Shown here piece by piece: positions 26,013 through 32,876 of a stretch of 64,000 nucleotides of DNA; within the stretch, counting starts at the first letter, position 1; every line of letters starts with the position of its first letter. The translations under genes were made by a program, and so were the position numbers. The stretch lies in NCBI GenBank assembly GCA_943367715.1, contig CALRJY020000002.1:124001-188000 (forward strand). The letters run 5' to 3'. The notes below the pieces were generated by a model. The model searched no databases, was not told the origin of the DNA, and saw only the letters and a program-made list of their open reading frames with translations. Origin of the DNA: JAEYXS01 sp943367715. GTDB taxonomy: Bacteria; Verrucomicrobiota; Verrucomicrobiia; Limisphaerales; JAEYXS01.

Positions 26013-26597
26013 TTACAATTTCTTGTCCTTCATCAGTTTTGTCAGCAACTTTTTCATCTCCGCACGCGCCCGGAAGGCTCGCACTTTGACGAGCGGCACC
26101 GACCAACCGGTCAGGTCCGCGATCTCTTTCACTGACCGGTCCTCGATCTCCAGCAGCGTGATCACCAATCGCGCCGCCGGCGAAAGCTGCTCCAACACCT
26201 TGTCCACGAGCTCTTTTGCTTCGCCAGCCTTTTCATCCGAATTATCCGGATCTTCGGAATGCCGTTCCAGCCAATCGTCCTCGGCATCGGAAATTTCGGT
26301 GAAATTAGTCTCCCGGTTCCGTTGATGTCCGCGCAAAAAATCGTAACACGTCCGCACCGCCAGACGCATCAGCCAGTGCTCAAACGGCGCTTCTCCGCGA
26401 AAACTGGAGAGCTTTTGGAAGGCTTTCAGGAAGACCTCTTGCACAATGTCTTCCACCTCATCATCCCGCCGAGCATAACGGCGCGCGGTGGCGAAGACCC
26501 GCGGCTGATACTTCACGATCAACTGCTCAAAGCACGCCGTCTCGCCGCGCAATACTGCGGCGATCAACTGCGAATCAGTGGGTTCGTTCGGGGCCAC
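26013..26597 (-). CDS. ECF RNA polymerase sigma factor (RpoE-like)
   Basis: 194 residues from a GTG at 26597. Region 2: FEQLIVKYQPRVFATARRYA, then RRDDEVEDIVQEVFLKAFQK and FEHWLMRLAVRTCYDFLRGH. Region 4: LSPAARLVITLLEIEDRSVK and EIADLTGWSVPLVKVRAFRA. The linker (about 95-130) is acidic (DAEDDWLERHSEDPDNSDEK). It is of normal ECF size, unlike the fusions elsewhere in the window. It heads a three-gene unit with the small membrane protein and the Spy-like protein, the usual layout of sigma / anti-sigma / sensor. Confidence 0.93.
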   Translation of the reverse strand: MAPNEPTDSQLIAAVLRGETACFEQLIVKYQPRVFATARRYARRDDEVEDIVQEVFLKAFQKLSSFRGEAPFEHWLMRLAVRTCYDFLRGHQRNRETNFTEISDAEDDWLERHSEDPDNSDEKAGEAKELVDKVLEQLSPAARLVITLLEIEDRSVKEIADLTGWSVPLVKVRAFRARAEMKKLLTKLMKDKKL

Positions 26598-26726
26598 GGT
26601 TAGCTTGGTCAGCTCAAAATCACGGCTGCAAACTGCCTTACAGACGCGTACGCACAGGTGGCGGATTCAAGAAAAGCCCGCCAATGCATGCGCCATCCTT
26701 GGAGCAGGATGCGCCTGCGCACAATA

Positions 26727-26757
26727 ACAAAAAGGCCGCCCGGCGTAAGGGCGGCCT
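26727..26757 (-). terminator. Rho-independent terminator
   Basis: On the minus strand AGGCCGCCC-ttacgcc-GGGCGGCCT is followed by TTTTTGTT. It is 20 bases beyond the stop of the Gln/Glu/Lys-rich repeat gene and upstream of the sigma gene. Confidence 0.9.
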
Positions 26758-26777
26758 GGGAAAACAACGGGCAAATC

Positions 26778-27389
26778 TCATTCGGCTTTCGGGCGACGCG
26801 TCTGTCCATCCTTGCCGCCGCGCTTGGCCATCTCATTCATGCGCTCAAGGGCTTTTTCTTCCTCAGGCGTGAGGGTGCCCGCCGTCTTTTTCTTCTCCAG
26901 TTCGGTGCGGCGGGCCATGAATTGCTCGCGAAACTCCTTCATCTTCGCCTCCCGCTGTTCCGGCGGCAGGTTCTTGAATTCCTCACGCCGCTTCTCGAAA
27001 TCACCTGCTACGGGCGCCTTGGCCTCGCGCTCCTTCATTTCTTTCATTTTCGCTTCGCGTTGCTCGGGCGTCAGCTTGTTGAACTCTTCCCGCTGCTTCA
27101 GCTCCTCCGGTGCGGGCACACCTTCCTTGGTAAATTTCTCACGGATCTCCTTCATCTTGGCCTCCCGCTGCTCGGGTGGCAGAGCCATGATCTCCTCGCG
27201 CAGCTTCTGCATCTCCGGACTGTTCTTCATGCGCTCGCGCATCTGCTCGCGCGCAGGAGCGGCCTCGGACTTCGCCGTTTTAGCGGCTTCTTCCCGCGGC
27301 TTCTGCGGCGCTTCCTGCGCCATCAACGCCGAGGTCATCACCACGCCACCGCTCAATACCGCCAACAAAACTCGTTTCATAAACTTCAT
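26778..27389 (-). CDS. Exported charged protein with three PEQREAKMKE repeats
   Basis: 203 residues. A signal peptide (MKRVLLAVLSGGVVMTSALM, from Met4; the annotated start adds MKF) is followed by a highly charged, helical, alanine-poor mature part. The ten-residue motif PEQREAKMKE occurs three times in longer units (KxLPPEQREAKMKExREKF-like) separated by about 35-40 residues, and the helix ends with TPEEEKALERMNEMAKRGG. The pattern recalls Spy/CpxP or LTxxQ-containing chaperones expanded by duplication. It is just upstream of the ECF sigma operon but has its own terminator. The function is unknown. Confidence 0.75.
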   Translation of the reverse strand: MKFMKRVLLAVLSGGVVMTSALMAQEAPQKPREEAAKTAKSEAAPAREQMRERMKNSPEMQKLREEIMALPPEQREAKMKEIREKFTKEGVPAPEELKQREEFNKLTPEQREAKMKEMKEREAKAPVAGDFEKRREEFKNLPPEQREAKMKEFREQFMARRTELEKKKTAGTLTPEEEKALERMNEMAKRGGKDGQTRRPKAE

Positions 27390-27444
27390 GATTGCTTGGA
27401 ATCAATGACGTCTCAACCGGGCAATGGTTACAAAGGTTCGCGCG

Positions 27445-27777
27445 TCAGGAAGAAGTAACTCCACGCGCCCCCAGCCAAATCCCCAGCGCCAAACTAAACA
27501 ACGTCGCCAGCGCCAGTCCGCTCACATGTATCACGCCCAGCAACACACTGGTCGAGGAAATAGGAATGCCAAAAATATGTATTCCGGCACCTTGAAACAG
27601 ATACTCGATGAGGAACAGCCCAAAGCCCAAACCGATCACCAACCAACAGACACTGGCCAATAAAAGCAGCACCCGCTTCACTACGCTCCGACGGCCAGAC
27701 GGCACAGCACCACTACTCCCAACGCAGTTCGTCACCTCGGCGTCATGTTCCTGTCCGCATTGATTGCAAACCTGCAT
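27445..27777 (-). CDS. Small membrane protein with N-terminal zinc-ribbon-like cysteines
   Basis: 110 residues. The N-terminus has CNQCGQEH and a third Cys at 18, resembling half a zinc ribbon. Three hydrophobic segments follow (KRVLLLLASVCWLVIGLGFG, LFLIEYLFQGAGIHIFGIPI, and VHVSG-like to ALATLFSLALGIWLGARG). I recognise no family beyond 'zinc-ribbon plus transmembrane', a common architecture in this phylum. It is separated by 55 bases from the repeat-protein gene on the same strand. Confidence 0.65.
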   Translation of the reverse strand: MQVCNQCGQEHDAEVTNCVGSSGAVPSGRRSVVKRVLLLLASVCWLVIGLGFGLFLIEYLFQGAGIHIFGIPISSTSVLLGVIHVSGLALATLFSLALGIWLGARGVTSS

Positions 27778-27849
27778 ACTTATAACCGCCTTTTGTGTTC
27801 AGCTAAGAATCCCACGCTTGGACGAATCCCCGCAAGGTGATTATTCAGA

Positions 27850-28024
27850 GGGGCGCGGGTTGTCCCAACCCGCAGCAACGTGCACAAGCAAAGCTGGCTT
27901 CCGAATGGTCGAGGGACAATGGCAAACCGACAGGTAGGGATTTCTTAAAAGGAGGGCGGTTAAATTGTATTTCACCCCGACGGATGTGCGGCAGTTGCTG
28001 CGGGTGGAGGACAACCCGCGCCCC
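27850..28024. mobile_element. REPIN-like palindromic element, copy A (175 bp)
   Basis: The left end (27850-27881) holds GCGGGTTG-tcc-CAACCCGC and then AGCAACGT. The right end (27994-28024) is its near-perfect inverse complement, starting GTTGCTGCGGGT and ending CAACCCGCGCCCC. Each end is itself a hairpin, the arrangement of paired inverted REP sequences. A second copy at 56425-56567 shares both ends, and a short inner segment (ggtagggatttctt at 27933-27946) occurs there in the opposite orientation. No transposase is in the window. Confidence 0.75.
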
Positions 28025-28067
28025 ATCGCACTTGCCCGCCAAAAAAATATCCTTACTCTCCCCACCC

Positions 28068-28466
28068 ATGCCGGTGTTTTACGAATGCCAGCGCTGCACC
28101 GCTTGTTGCCGTTGGCCGGGCCAGGTGCGCATCACGGATGCCGAGATCAGCCGCATGGCGGTGCATCTCGGCATGGACGAGCACAGCTTCATCCAGCGCT
28201 ACACCCGTTTGCGCGGTGATCGCCAGGCGTTGGTGCTGATGGACAAGCCGAACGGTGAATGCATTTTCCTCGATGGCGGGAACTGCGCGGTGCAGCCAGT
28301 GAAGCCTCAGCAGTGCCGCGATTTTCCGAATCTGTGGAATTATCCGGGGGCAGAACAGCTGTGCCGTGCCAAACCGATCAACGTCTCAGTGGAGGAGTTT
28401 CGCCGCCGGGTGGGTGCGGCTACCGGACGGGCCGAGGAGACGATTCCTATTCCCGGTCAATTTTAA
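28068..28466 (+). CDS. YkgJ-family cysteine cluster protein
   Basis: 132 residues from ATG 28068 (MPVFYECQRCTACCRWPGQV). The longer open frame from 27837 only translates the palindromic element and is rejected. The cysteine pattern CxxCxxCC (ECQRCTACC), then GECIFLDGGNCAVQPVKPQQ with C, and later LCRAKP matches the YkgJ/UPF0153 zinc- or iron-chelating family. The substrate or role of these proteins is not established; links to metal or Fe-S handling are suspected. The 3' end overlaps the convergent DHp-like ORF by 20 bases. Confidence 0.85.
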   Translation: MPVFYECQRCTACCRWPGQVRITDAEISRMAVHLGMDEHSFIQRYTRLRGDRQALVLMDKPNGECIFLDGGNCAVQPVKPQQCRDFPNLWNYPGAEQLCRAKPINVSVEEFRRRVGAATGRAEETIPIPGQF

Positions 28467-28701
28467 GGGCCTTCTCAAAGGCCGTCGAAAACGCCTGCAT
28501 ATCCGTCGTGATGCGCGGCGGCTGCAGGGCGATCATGTCCAAAAAGCGTTCCGCCGACTCGGGCTTGCGTTTGACCAGTTCGGTCGCCGCAATGATCATC
28601 GAGAGGTAGTTATTGATGTTATGACGCATCTCCGCCAGCTTGCTGTTGAGTTCAGCAACCTGCTCCGGCGTAAGCGTTTGTGGTTCAGACGGCAACCCCA
28701 T
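28447..28701 (-). CDS. Histidine-kinase DHp-like small protein
   Basis: 84 residues, all helical, with no membrane segment. The segment AELNSKLAEMRHNINNYLSM followed by IIAATELVKRKPESAERFLD resembles the dimerisation/phosphoacceptor helix of histidine kinases (H-N-I-N-N in place of H-E-[IL]-[RN]-x-[PL]), with His27 as the candidate phosphosite. No ATPase domain is encoded nearby. It may be a phosphotransfer protein or a remnant. It overlaps the 3' end of the YkgJ gene by 20 bases in the antisense direction. Confidence 0.6.
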   Translation of the reverse strand: MGLPSEPQTLTPEQVAELNSKLAEMRHNINNYLSMIIAATELVKRKPESAERFLDMIALQPPRITTDMQAFSTAFEKALKIDRE

Positions 28702-28844
28702 GCGGCGATAATTACAGACTTCGCCGGTAAATCAAGCGGTTACCGGCAAGAAATATACGCCGGAAAATAATACATTTTAACCCCCTAACTAGCTAAATAT
28801 CAACCAGATACGAACCAGGCGAGCAAGCCGCGAGATTTTGCCGT

Positions 28845-28873
28845 TTGACACCCCCCTCCCTGAAACCTAAAGT
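28845..28873 (+). promoter_or_regulatory. Sigma-70 promoter of rpsU
   Basis: TTGACA at 28845-28850, a 17-base spacer, then TAAAGT at 28868-28873. The expected transcription start is near 28880, giving a leader of about 66 bases before rpsU. Confidence 0.75.
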
Positions 28874-28889
28874 TCGGCTCCAATTTTTT

Positions 28890-28922
28890 GGCGCGCCCGC
28901 AAGCAGTTTAAAAGGGTGCGCC
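28890..28922 (+). promoter_or_regulatory. rpsU 5' leader hairpin
   Basis: GGCGCGCCC (28890-28898) pairs with GGGTGCGCC (28914-28922) as nine continuous pairs including one G-U, with a 15-base loop. It lies just before AGAGAGGA (28927-28934), the probable ribosome-binding site. It is a candidate for translational control of S21. Confidence 0.55.
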
Positions 28923-28945
28923 TGCTAGAGAGGATGTGAGTTAAG

Positions 28946-29143
28946 TTGACTGAGATTAAGCTCAAGAAAGGCGAGTCCGTCGAAAAGGCGCTCCGCCGTT
29001 TGAAAAAGAAGATCGACCGCGAAGGGACGCTCAAAGAGGTGCGCAATCACCGTCACTATGAGAAGCCCAGCGAACGCCGTCGTCGCAAGATGAAGGTCGC
29101 GCGCTTCTCGGCGATGCTGAGTGCTCGCTATGCCGATCTGTAA
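28946..29143 (+). CDS. rpsU: 30S ribosomal protein S21
   Basis: 65 residues, the standard S21 length and sequence: MTEIKLKKGESVEKALRRLK, basic core with HYEKPSERRRRKMKVARFSA. It binds the 3' domain of 16S rRNA and helps translation initiation. The start is TTG: an in-frame ATG at 28934 is followed at once by TGA (28937-28939), so no upstream start is possible, and N-terminal homology (T-E-I-K-x-K-K-G-E-S) fixes the TTG. It has its own promoter, leader hairpin and terminator. Confidence 0.96.
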   Translation: MTEIKLKKGESVEKALRRLKKKIDREGTLKEVRNHRHYEKPSERRRRKMKVARFSAMLSARYADL

Positions 29144-29163
29144 AGAGATTTAGGCTTTCCACC

Positions 29164-29202
29164 AGCCGGGTGCTGTGAATAATTCGCAGCCCCGGCTTTT
29201 TT
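29164..29202 (+). terminator. Rho-independent terminator of rpsU, abutting next start codon
   Basis: AGCCGGG-t-GCTG / CAGC-CCCGGCT stem with loop tgaataattcg and a TTTTTT run that ends directly at the ATG (29203) of the next gene. Confidence 0.9.
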
Positions 29203-30114
29203 ATGTACTCCCTGTCCACCTGCTGGAACTCGAACCGTCATACGGACGGACGCGCCATGCTCGCCGAGATCCGCGAGCTGGGCTTCGAGTATGCCGAACT
29301 GAGCCACGGCATCCGCATCAGCCTGCTGCCGGGTATCTTTGAGGCCGTAGATGCCGGGGAGATCAAGATCTCCAGCCTGCATAACTTCTGCCCCCTGCCC
29401 CTCGGTTACAACCAGCCCAATCCGAACATCTTCAAGTTCACGGCGGATAAAGAGCGCGAATGGGCCAATGCCTTGCGTTACTCCATCAAGACCTTGGAAA
29501 CGGCCGTGCGGGTTAAAGCCAAAGCCGTGGTCCTGCATTTTGGCCGCCTGCCCCTGGGCGATGACGTGACGGATATGCTGAGCGAAGCCGTCAAAGCGGA
29601 CGATAAGGCGAAGCATGCCGCTGTCATGGAAGCCCTCATGCTGGAGCGGGAACGGGTCAAGGATGCCCCGCAGAGCCGCGCCATCAAGCTGGTCAAGGAA
29701 CTGGCGGTAAAGGCCGGGGAGCTGGACATCCAGCTCGGCCTTGAGATCCGTGAAGCCGTGGAAGAAATCCCCTTGGAGGGAGATTACCCCGCCATTTTGA
29801 ACGGGTTCCCCCCGGAAACAGTCGGTTACTGGCATGACATCGGCCATGCCCAGATCAAGGCGAATTTGGGGCTGATCCATCATCGGGCGCACTTGGAGAC
29901 CGTCTCTCCGCGCCTGATCGGGTTCCACATCCACGATGTGGTGTTCCCTGACCAGGACCACCGGGCACCCGGCACCGGCAGCATCGACTTTAAGGGATTG
30001 GCCGGTTACGCTGGTCCGGACAAGATCAAAGTGATGGAGCTGAATCCGTCCGTCACGGTGGATGAAGTGAAGAACGGGTTTGAGTTTTTGAAATCAGTGT
30101 GGGGACCGCAGTGA
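29203..30114 (+). CDS. TIM-barrel sugar phosphate isomerase/epimerase-like protein
   Basis: 303 residues. It has an AP-endonuclease-2 type TIM barrel: MLAEIRELGFEYAELSHGIR at the first strand/helix, VVLHFGRLPLGDDVT, QLGLEIREAVEEIPLEGDYP (metal-ligand Glu), GYWHDIGHAQIKANLGLIHH (His/Asp ligands) and GFHIHDVVFPDQDHRAPGTG (His ligands). Xylose-isomerase-like epimerases of this type act on sugars or inositols with a divalent metal. No Shine-Dalgarno is seen because the rpsU terminator T-run ends at the start codon; it may be translated from readthrough or nearly leaderless mRNA. It overlaps the next gene by four bases. Confidence 0.9.
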   Translation: MYSLSTCWNSNRHTDGRAMLAEIRELGFEYAELSHGIRISLLPGIFEAVDAGEIKISSLHNFCPLPLGYNQPNPNIFKFTADKEREWANALRYSIKTLETAVRVKAKAVVLHFGRLPLGDDVTDMLSEAVKADDKAKHAAVMEALMLERERVKDAPQSRAIKLVKELAVKAGELDIQLGLEIREAVEEIPLEGDYPAILNGFPPETVGYWHDIGHAQIKANLGLIHHRAHLETVSPRLIGFHIHDVVFPDQDHRAPGTGSIDFKGLAGYAGPDKIKVMELNPSVTVDEVKNGFEFLKSVWGPQ

Positions 30115-31196
30115 ACAACGGCAGCAGCAAATGGCGTCAACTCTGGTGGCGGCTGCTGATCTGCGCCGCCCTGATGCTGTGGATTTTTCACGGCATCTTC
30201 ATGCAGGAAGGCCGCCAGACCGTGGCCGCCGGCGGCGGCAATTGGGAATCCCTCACCCGCTCAGAAAAATGGCAGGCCGCCTGGCAGCATGGCCCGCAGG
30301 AGCTTTGGGGGGCTGTGCGCGTCGTTTCTCCCCTCGCCTTCGGTATCTCGTTGATTTTTATGGGGGCCACCCTCTTGCTCGGCACCTTGCGCTGGCAACG
30401 GCTCCTGCACACACAAGGCATTGAACTCCCGCTGGGCCGCACGTTGGAGATCTCCCTGGTCTCCCATTTCTTCAATTCTTTCCTCCTGGGCTCCACGGGC
30501 GGCGATCTTTTCAAGGCCTACTACGCCGCCCGGGAAACGCATCATCAAAAGACGGAGGCTGTCACCACGGTCTTCGCCGACCGGCTCATCGGCCTTTTTT
30601 CCATGCTGCTTTTCGCGGTCATCATGCTCCTGCTGAGCATCGGTTCGTGGCTGGAGAATTCCACACTCGTCAGCTTTGGCGGGTTGATCTCTGCCCTGTT
30701 CGTCGGGGCGGCTTTGTTCTGTTTCCTGGCTTTTTTCGGCGGTGTCTCGAAACGCTTCCCCCAAGTACGTGATTTGCTCAAGAAACTGCCCAAAGCGGAG
30801 ATCTTGGAGCGCTCCCTCAATTCCTGTCGCCGTTTTGGCGAACGGCCCCGGGATTTGCTGATCGCCCTCGTTTACTCCATGGCCCTGAATGCATTCTGTG
30901 TGTTCCAGGTCTACGCCGTGGCTCAGGGCCTGTCCTTAGAGATCGACCTGTGGGCCTTGATGTTCATCGTGCCCTCCATCATCTGCCTCTCGGCTATCCC
31001 CATCACCCCCTCCGGACTGGGTGTGCGCGAGAACCTCTTCGTGCTCCTGCTGGCCGCTCCGCAGTTTGGCGTGCCGAATACCCAGGCCTTGACCCTTTCC
31101 CTCCTGACCTACGCTGGCAGCCTAATATGGAGCCTCATTGGGGGGGCCGTTTATCTCTCTTTCCGCAATGAACACCGCTTGGTAGAAACAGAATGA
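30111..31196 (+). CDS. Lysylphosphatidylglycerol synthetase TM-region / flippase-like membrane protein
   Basis: 361 residues. The GTG at 30111 overlaps the TGA of the isomerase (GTGA) and has GGGGA seven bases upstream. About eight to nine transmembrane helices (LWWRLLICAALMLWIFHGIF; LVSHFFNSFLLGSTGGDLFK; LALVYSMALNAFCVFQVYAV). Conserved pieces such as LLGTLRWQRLL, AVTTVFADRLIGLFSMLLFA and IPITPSGLGVRENLFVLLLA match the UPF0104 / DUF2156-less lysylphosphatidylglycerol synthase TM family, found as stand-alone lipid flippase or glycan-export proteins. The coupling to an epimerase suggests glycolipid or surface-glycan work, though this is inference. Confidence 0.88.
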   Translation: MNNGSSKWRQLWWRLLICAALMLWIFHGIFMQEGRQTVAAGGGNWESLTRSEKWQAAWQHGPQELWGAVRVVSPLAFGISLIFMGATLLLGTLRWQRLLHTQGIELPLGRTLEISLVSHFFNSFLLGSTGGDLFKAYYAARETHHQKTEAVTTVFADRLIGLFSMLLFAVIMLLLSIGSWLENSTLVSFGGLISALFVGAALFCFLAFFGGVSKRFPQVRDLLKKLPKAEILERSLNSCRRFGERPRDLLIALVYSMALNAFCVFQVYAVAQGLSLEIDLWALMFIVPSIICLSAIPITPSGLGVRENLFVLLLAAPQFGVPNTQALTLSLLTYAGSLIWSLIGGAVYLSFRNEHRLVETE

Positions 31197-31309
31197 GCGA
31201 CATAACTACCGAAGGCACAGTATTTTTCATGATGATTTGACGGAATGTCGTGCAAATAGTCTTGGGGGTGTTACTTTTTGACCGTCGCGACCCCCGCGGC
31301 TATGTAACG

Positions 31310-32800
31310 ATGGACAAACTCCTGCTCATCGACGACGAAGCGGATGTTCAGTACTCCTTCCGCCGAATCTTCGACTCTCCAGAAATCGAACTCACCACTG
31401 CCAACAGTGGCGAGGAAGGCCTTAAACTGCTGCCCAAGCTCAAGCCTGACCTCGTCATCATGGACGTCCGCATGGGCGGTATCACCGGGCTGGAGGCGCT
31501 CCGCCGCCTGCGCCAGATCGATGCCAAGCTGCCGGTCATCATGATGACGGCCTACGGCACCACCCAAACGGCCATTGAGGCCATGAAACTGGGCGCCTTC
31601 GATTACCTGCTCAAGCCTTTCGACGTACCGAAGCTCAAAGTCATCGTCACTGCCGCCCTCAAGGCTTCACGAGACATGAAGCAGGTCGTGAGCTACCAGC
31701 CGGCGCTGGAGACGGAAGATTATGAGATGGGCATCATCGGCCGCAGCGAGCCGATGCAGAACGTTTTCAAGCTCATCGGCCAGCTTGCCATGTCGGACGC
31801 CACCGCGCTCATCACGGGCGAGAGCGGTACCGGCAAGGAACTCGTGGCCCGCGCCGTCTATCACCATAGCCAGCGCAGCAGCCAGCCCTTCCTAGCCATC
31901 AATTGCGCCGCCATCCCAGAAAACCTCTTGGAAAGCGAACTGTTCGGCCATGAGAAGGGCTCCTTCACGGGTGCGGCCGTGCAACGCATCGGCAAGTTCG
32001 AGCAATGCAATAACGGCACGATATTCTTGGACGAAATCGGGGACATGAGCCTGCCTACGCAGACGAAGATTCTGCGCGTGCTGCAGTCCGGCATTTTTGA
32101 ACGGGTGGGTGGCAACCAGTCCATCAAGGTAAATGTCCGTGTCATCGCCGCCACGAACAAGAACTTGGAAGAGGCCGTGGCCGCCAAACAGTTCCGCGAA
32201 GACCTTTTTTACCGCTTGAACGTGGTGCGCATCAAGATGCCCGCCCTCCGCGAGCGTCCGAGCGATGTCCCCCTGCTGGTGAACTATTTTCTCAAGAAAT
32301 ATGGTCAACAGCAGAAAGGCTCGCAAAAGGCCATCACGAACGATGCCCTGACGGCCATGCAGGCGTATCACTGGCCTGGCAACGTCCGTGAACTGGAGAA
32401 CTCCATCCAGCGCGCCATGGTCGTGGCCAAAAGCGATGCCATTCTAGAAACCGATCTGCCCGGCGAGATTCTCTCGGCCAAAGCCAGCCCGGTAGCTGCT
32501 GTCGAATCCGCCTCGGCTCCCGTCACGGCTTCCACCCCTGCTGGCGCACCCGCAGCACCTGCGGCTGCTCCCCAAACGGTGGATGAAACCACGGCGCTGA
32601 TCCGCCGCCTGTTCGATTGGGCCCGGACACGTTCCGATCAGAAACTGATTCCTACAGTAGAACGCGAACTGATCATCCACGCCTTGGCGGAAACGGGCGG
32701 CAACCAGGTCCGTGCTTCCAAACTCCTCGGCATCACCCGCGCCACTCTGCGGAAACGTATCGAGAAGTTTAAGATCAAGCAGCAGTTGACCATCAACTGA
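31310..32800 (+). CDS. NtrC-family sigma-54-dependent response regulator
   Basis: 496 residues from ATG 31310 (MDKLLLIDDEADVQYSFRRI); the upstream frame from 31250 adds no homologous sequence. Receiver domain (1-120): acidic pair D8-D9, phosphoacceptor Asp52 in VIMDVRMGG, Lys in YLLKPFD. AAA+ domain: Walker A GESGTGKE, the sigma-54 contact loop as GSFTGA (GAFTGA variant), Walker B GTIFLDEIGD. C-terminal Fis-type HTH: ALAETGGNQVRASKLLGITR followed by ATLRKRIEKF. A Pro/Ala-rich linker (SAKASPVAAVESASAPVTAS) separates AAA+ and HTH. No partner histidine kinase is adjacent. Type IV pilus genes lie convergent to it, and PilR-like regulators are one possible identity. Confidence 0.95.
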   Translation: MDKLLLIDDEADVQYSFRRIFDSPEIELTTANSGEEGLKLLPKLKPDLVIMDVRMGGITGLEALRRLRQIDAKLPVIMMTAYGTTQTAIEAMKLGAFDYLLKPFDVPKLKVIVTAALKASRDMKQVVSYQPALETEDYEMGIIGRSEPMQNVFKLIGQLAMSDATALITGESGTGKELVARAVYHHSQRSSQPFLAINCAAIPENLLESELFGHEKGSFTGAAVQRIGKFEQCNNGTIFLDEIGDMSLPTQTKILRVLQSGIFERVGGNQSIKVNVRVIAATNKNLEEAVAAKQFREDLFYRLNVVRIKMPALRERPSDVPLLVNYFLKKYGQQQKGSQKAITNDALTAMQAYHWPGNVRELENSIQRAMVVAKSDAILETDLPGEILSAKASPVAAVESASAPVTASTPAGAPAAPAAAPQTVDETTALIRRLFDWARTRSDQKLIPTVERELIIHALAETGGNQVRASKLLGITRATLRKRIEKFKIKQQLTIN

Positions 32801-32825
32801 GCTGGGACTCTTTCCCGGTAAAACG

Positions 32826-32854
32826 AAAAAGGCGCATCTTACGATGCGCCTTTT
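32826..32854. terminator. Bidirectional terminator
   Basis: AAAAGGCGCATC-ttac-GATGCGCCTTTT lies between the convergent NtrC and surface-protein genes. T runs on both strands allow termination from either side. Confidence 0.93.
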
Positions 32855-32876
32855 CTGCTTTTAAAATATCGGTCGG

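Noticed and set aside
27837..28067. N-terminal extension of the YkgJ-like ORF
   Set aside because: It translates the REPIN-like element; the family start fits ATG 28068.
31230..31260. Possible sigma-54 promoter (GG/GC pair) before the NtrC-type gene
   Set aside because: The spacing between GG and GC is 8, not 10 bases, and flanks do not match.
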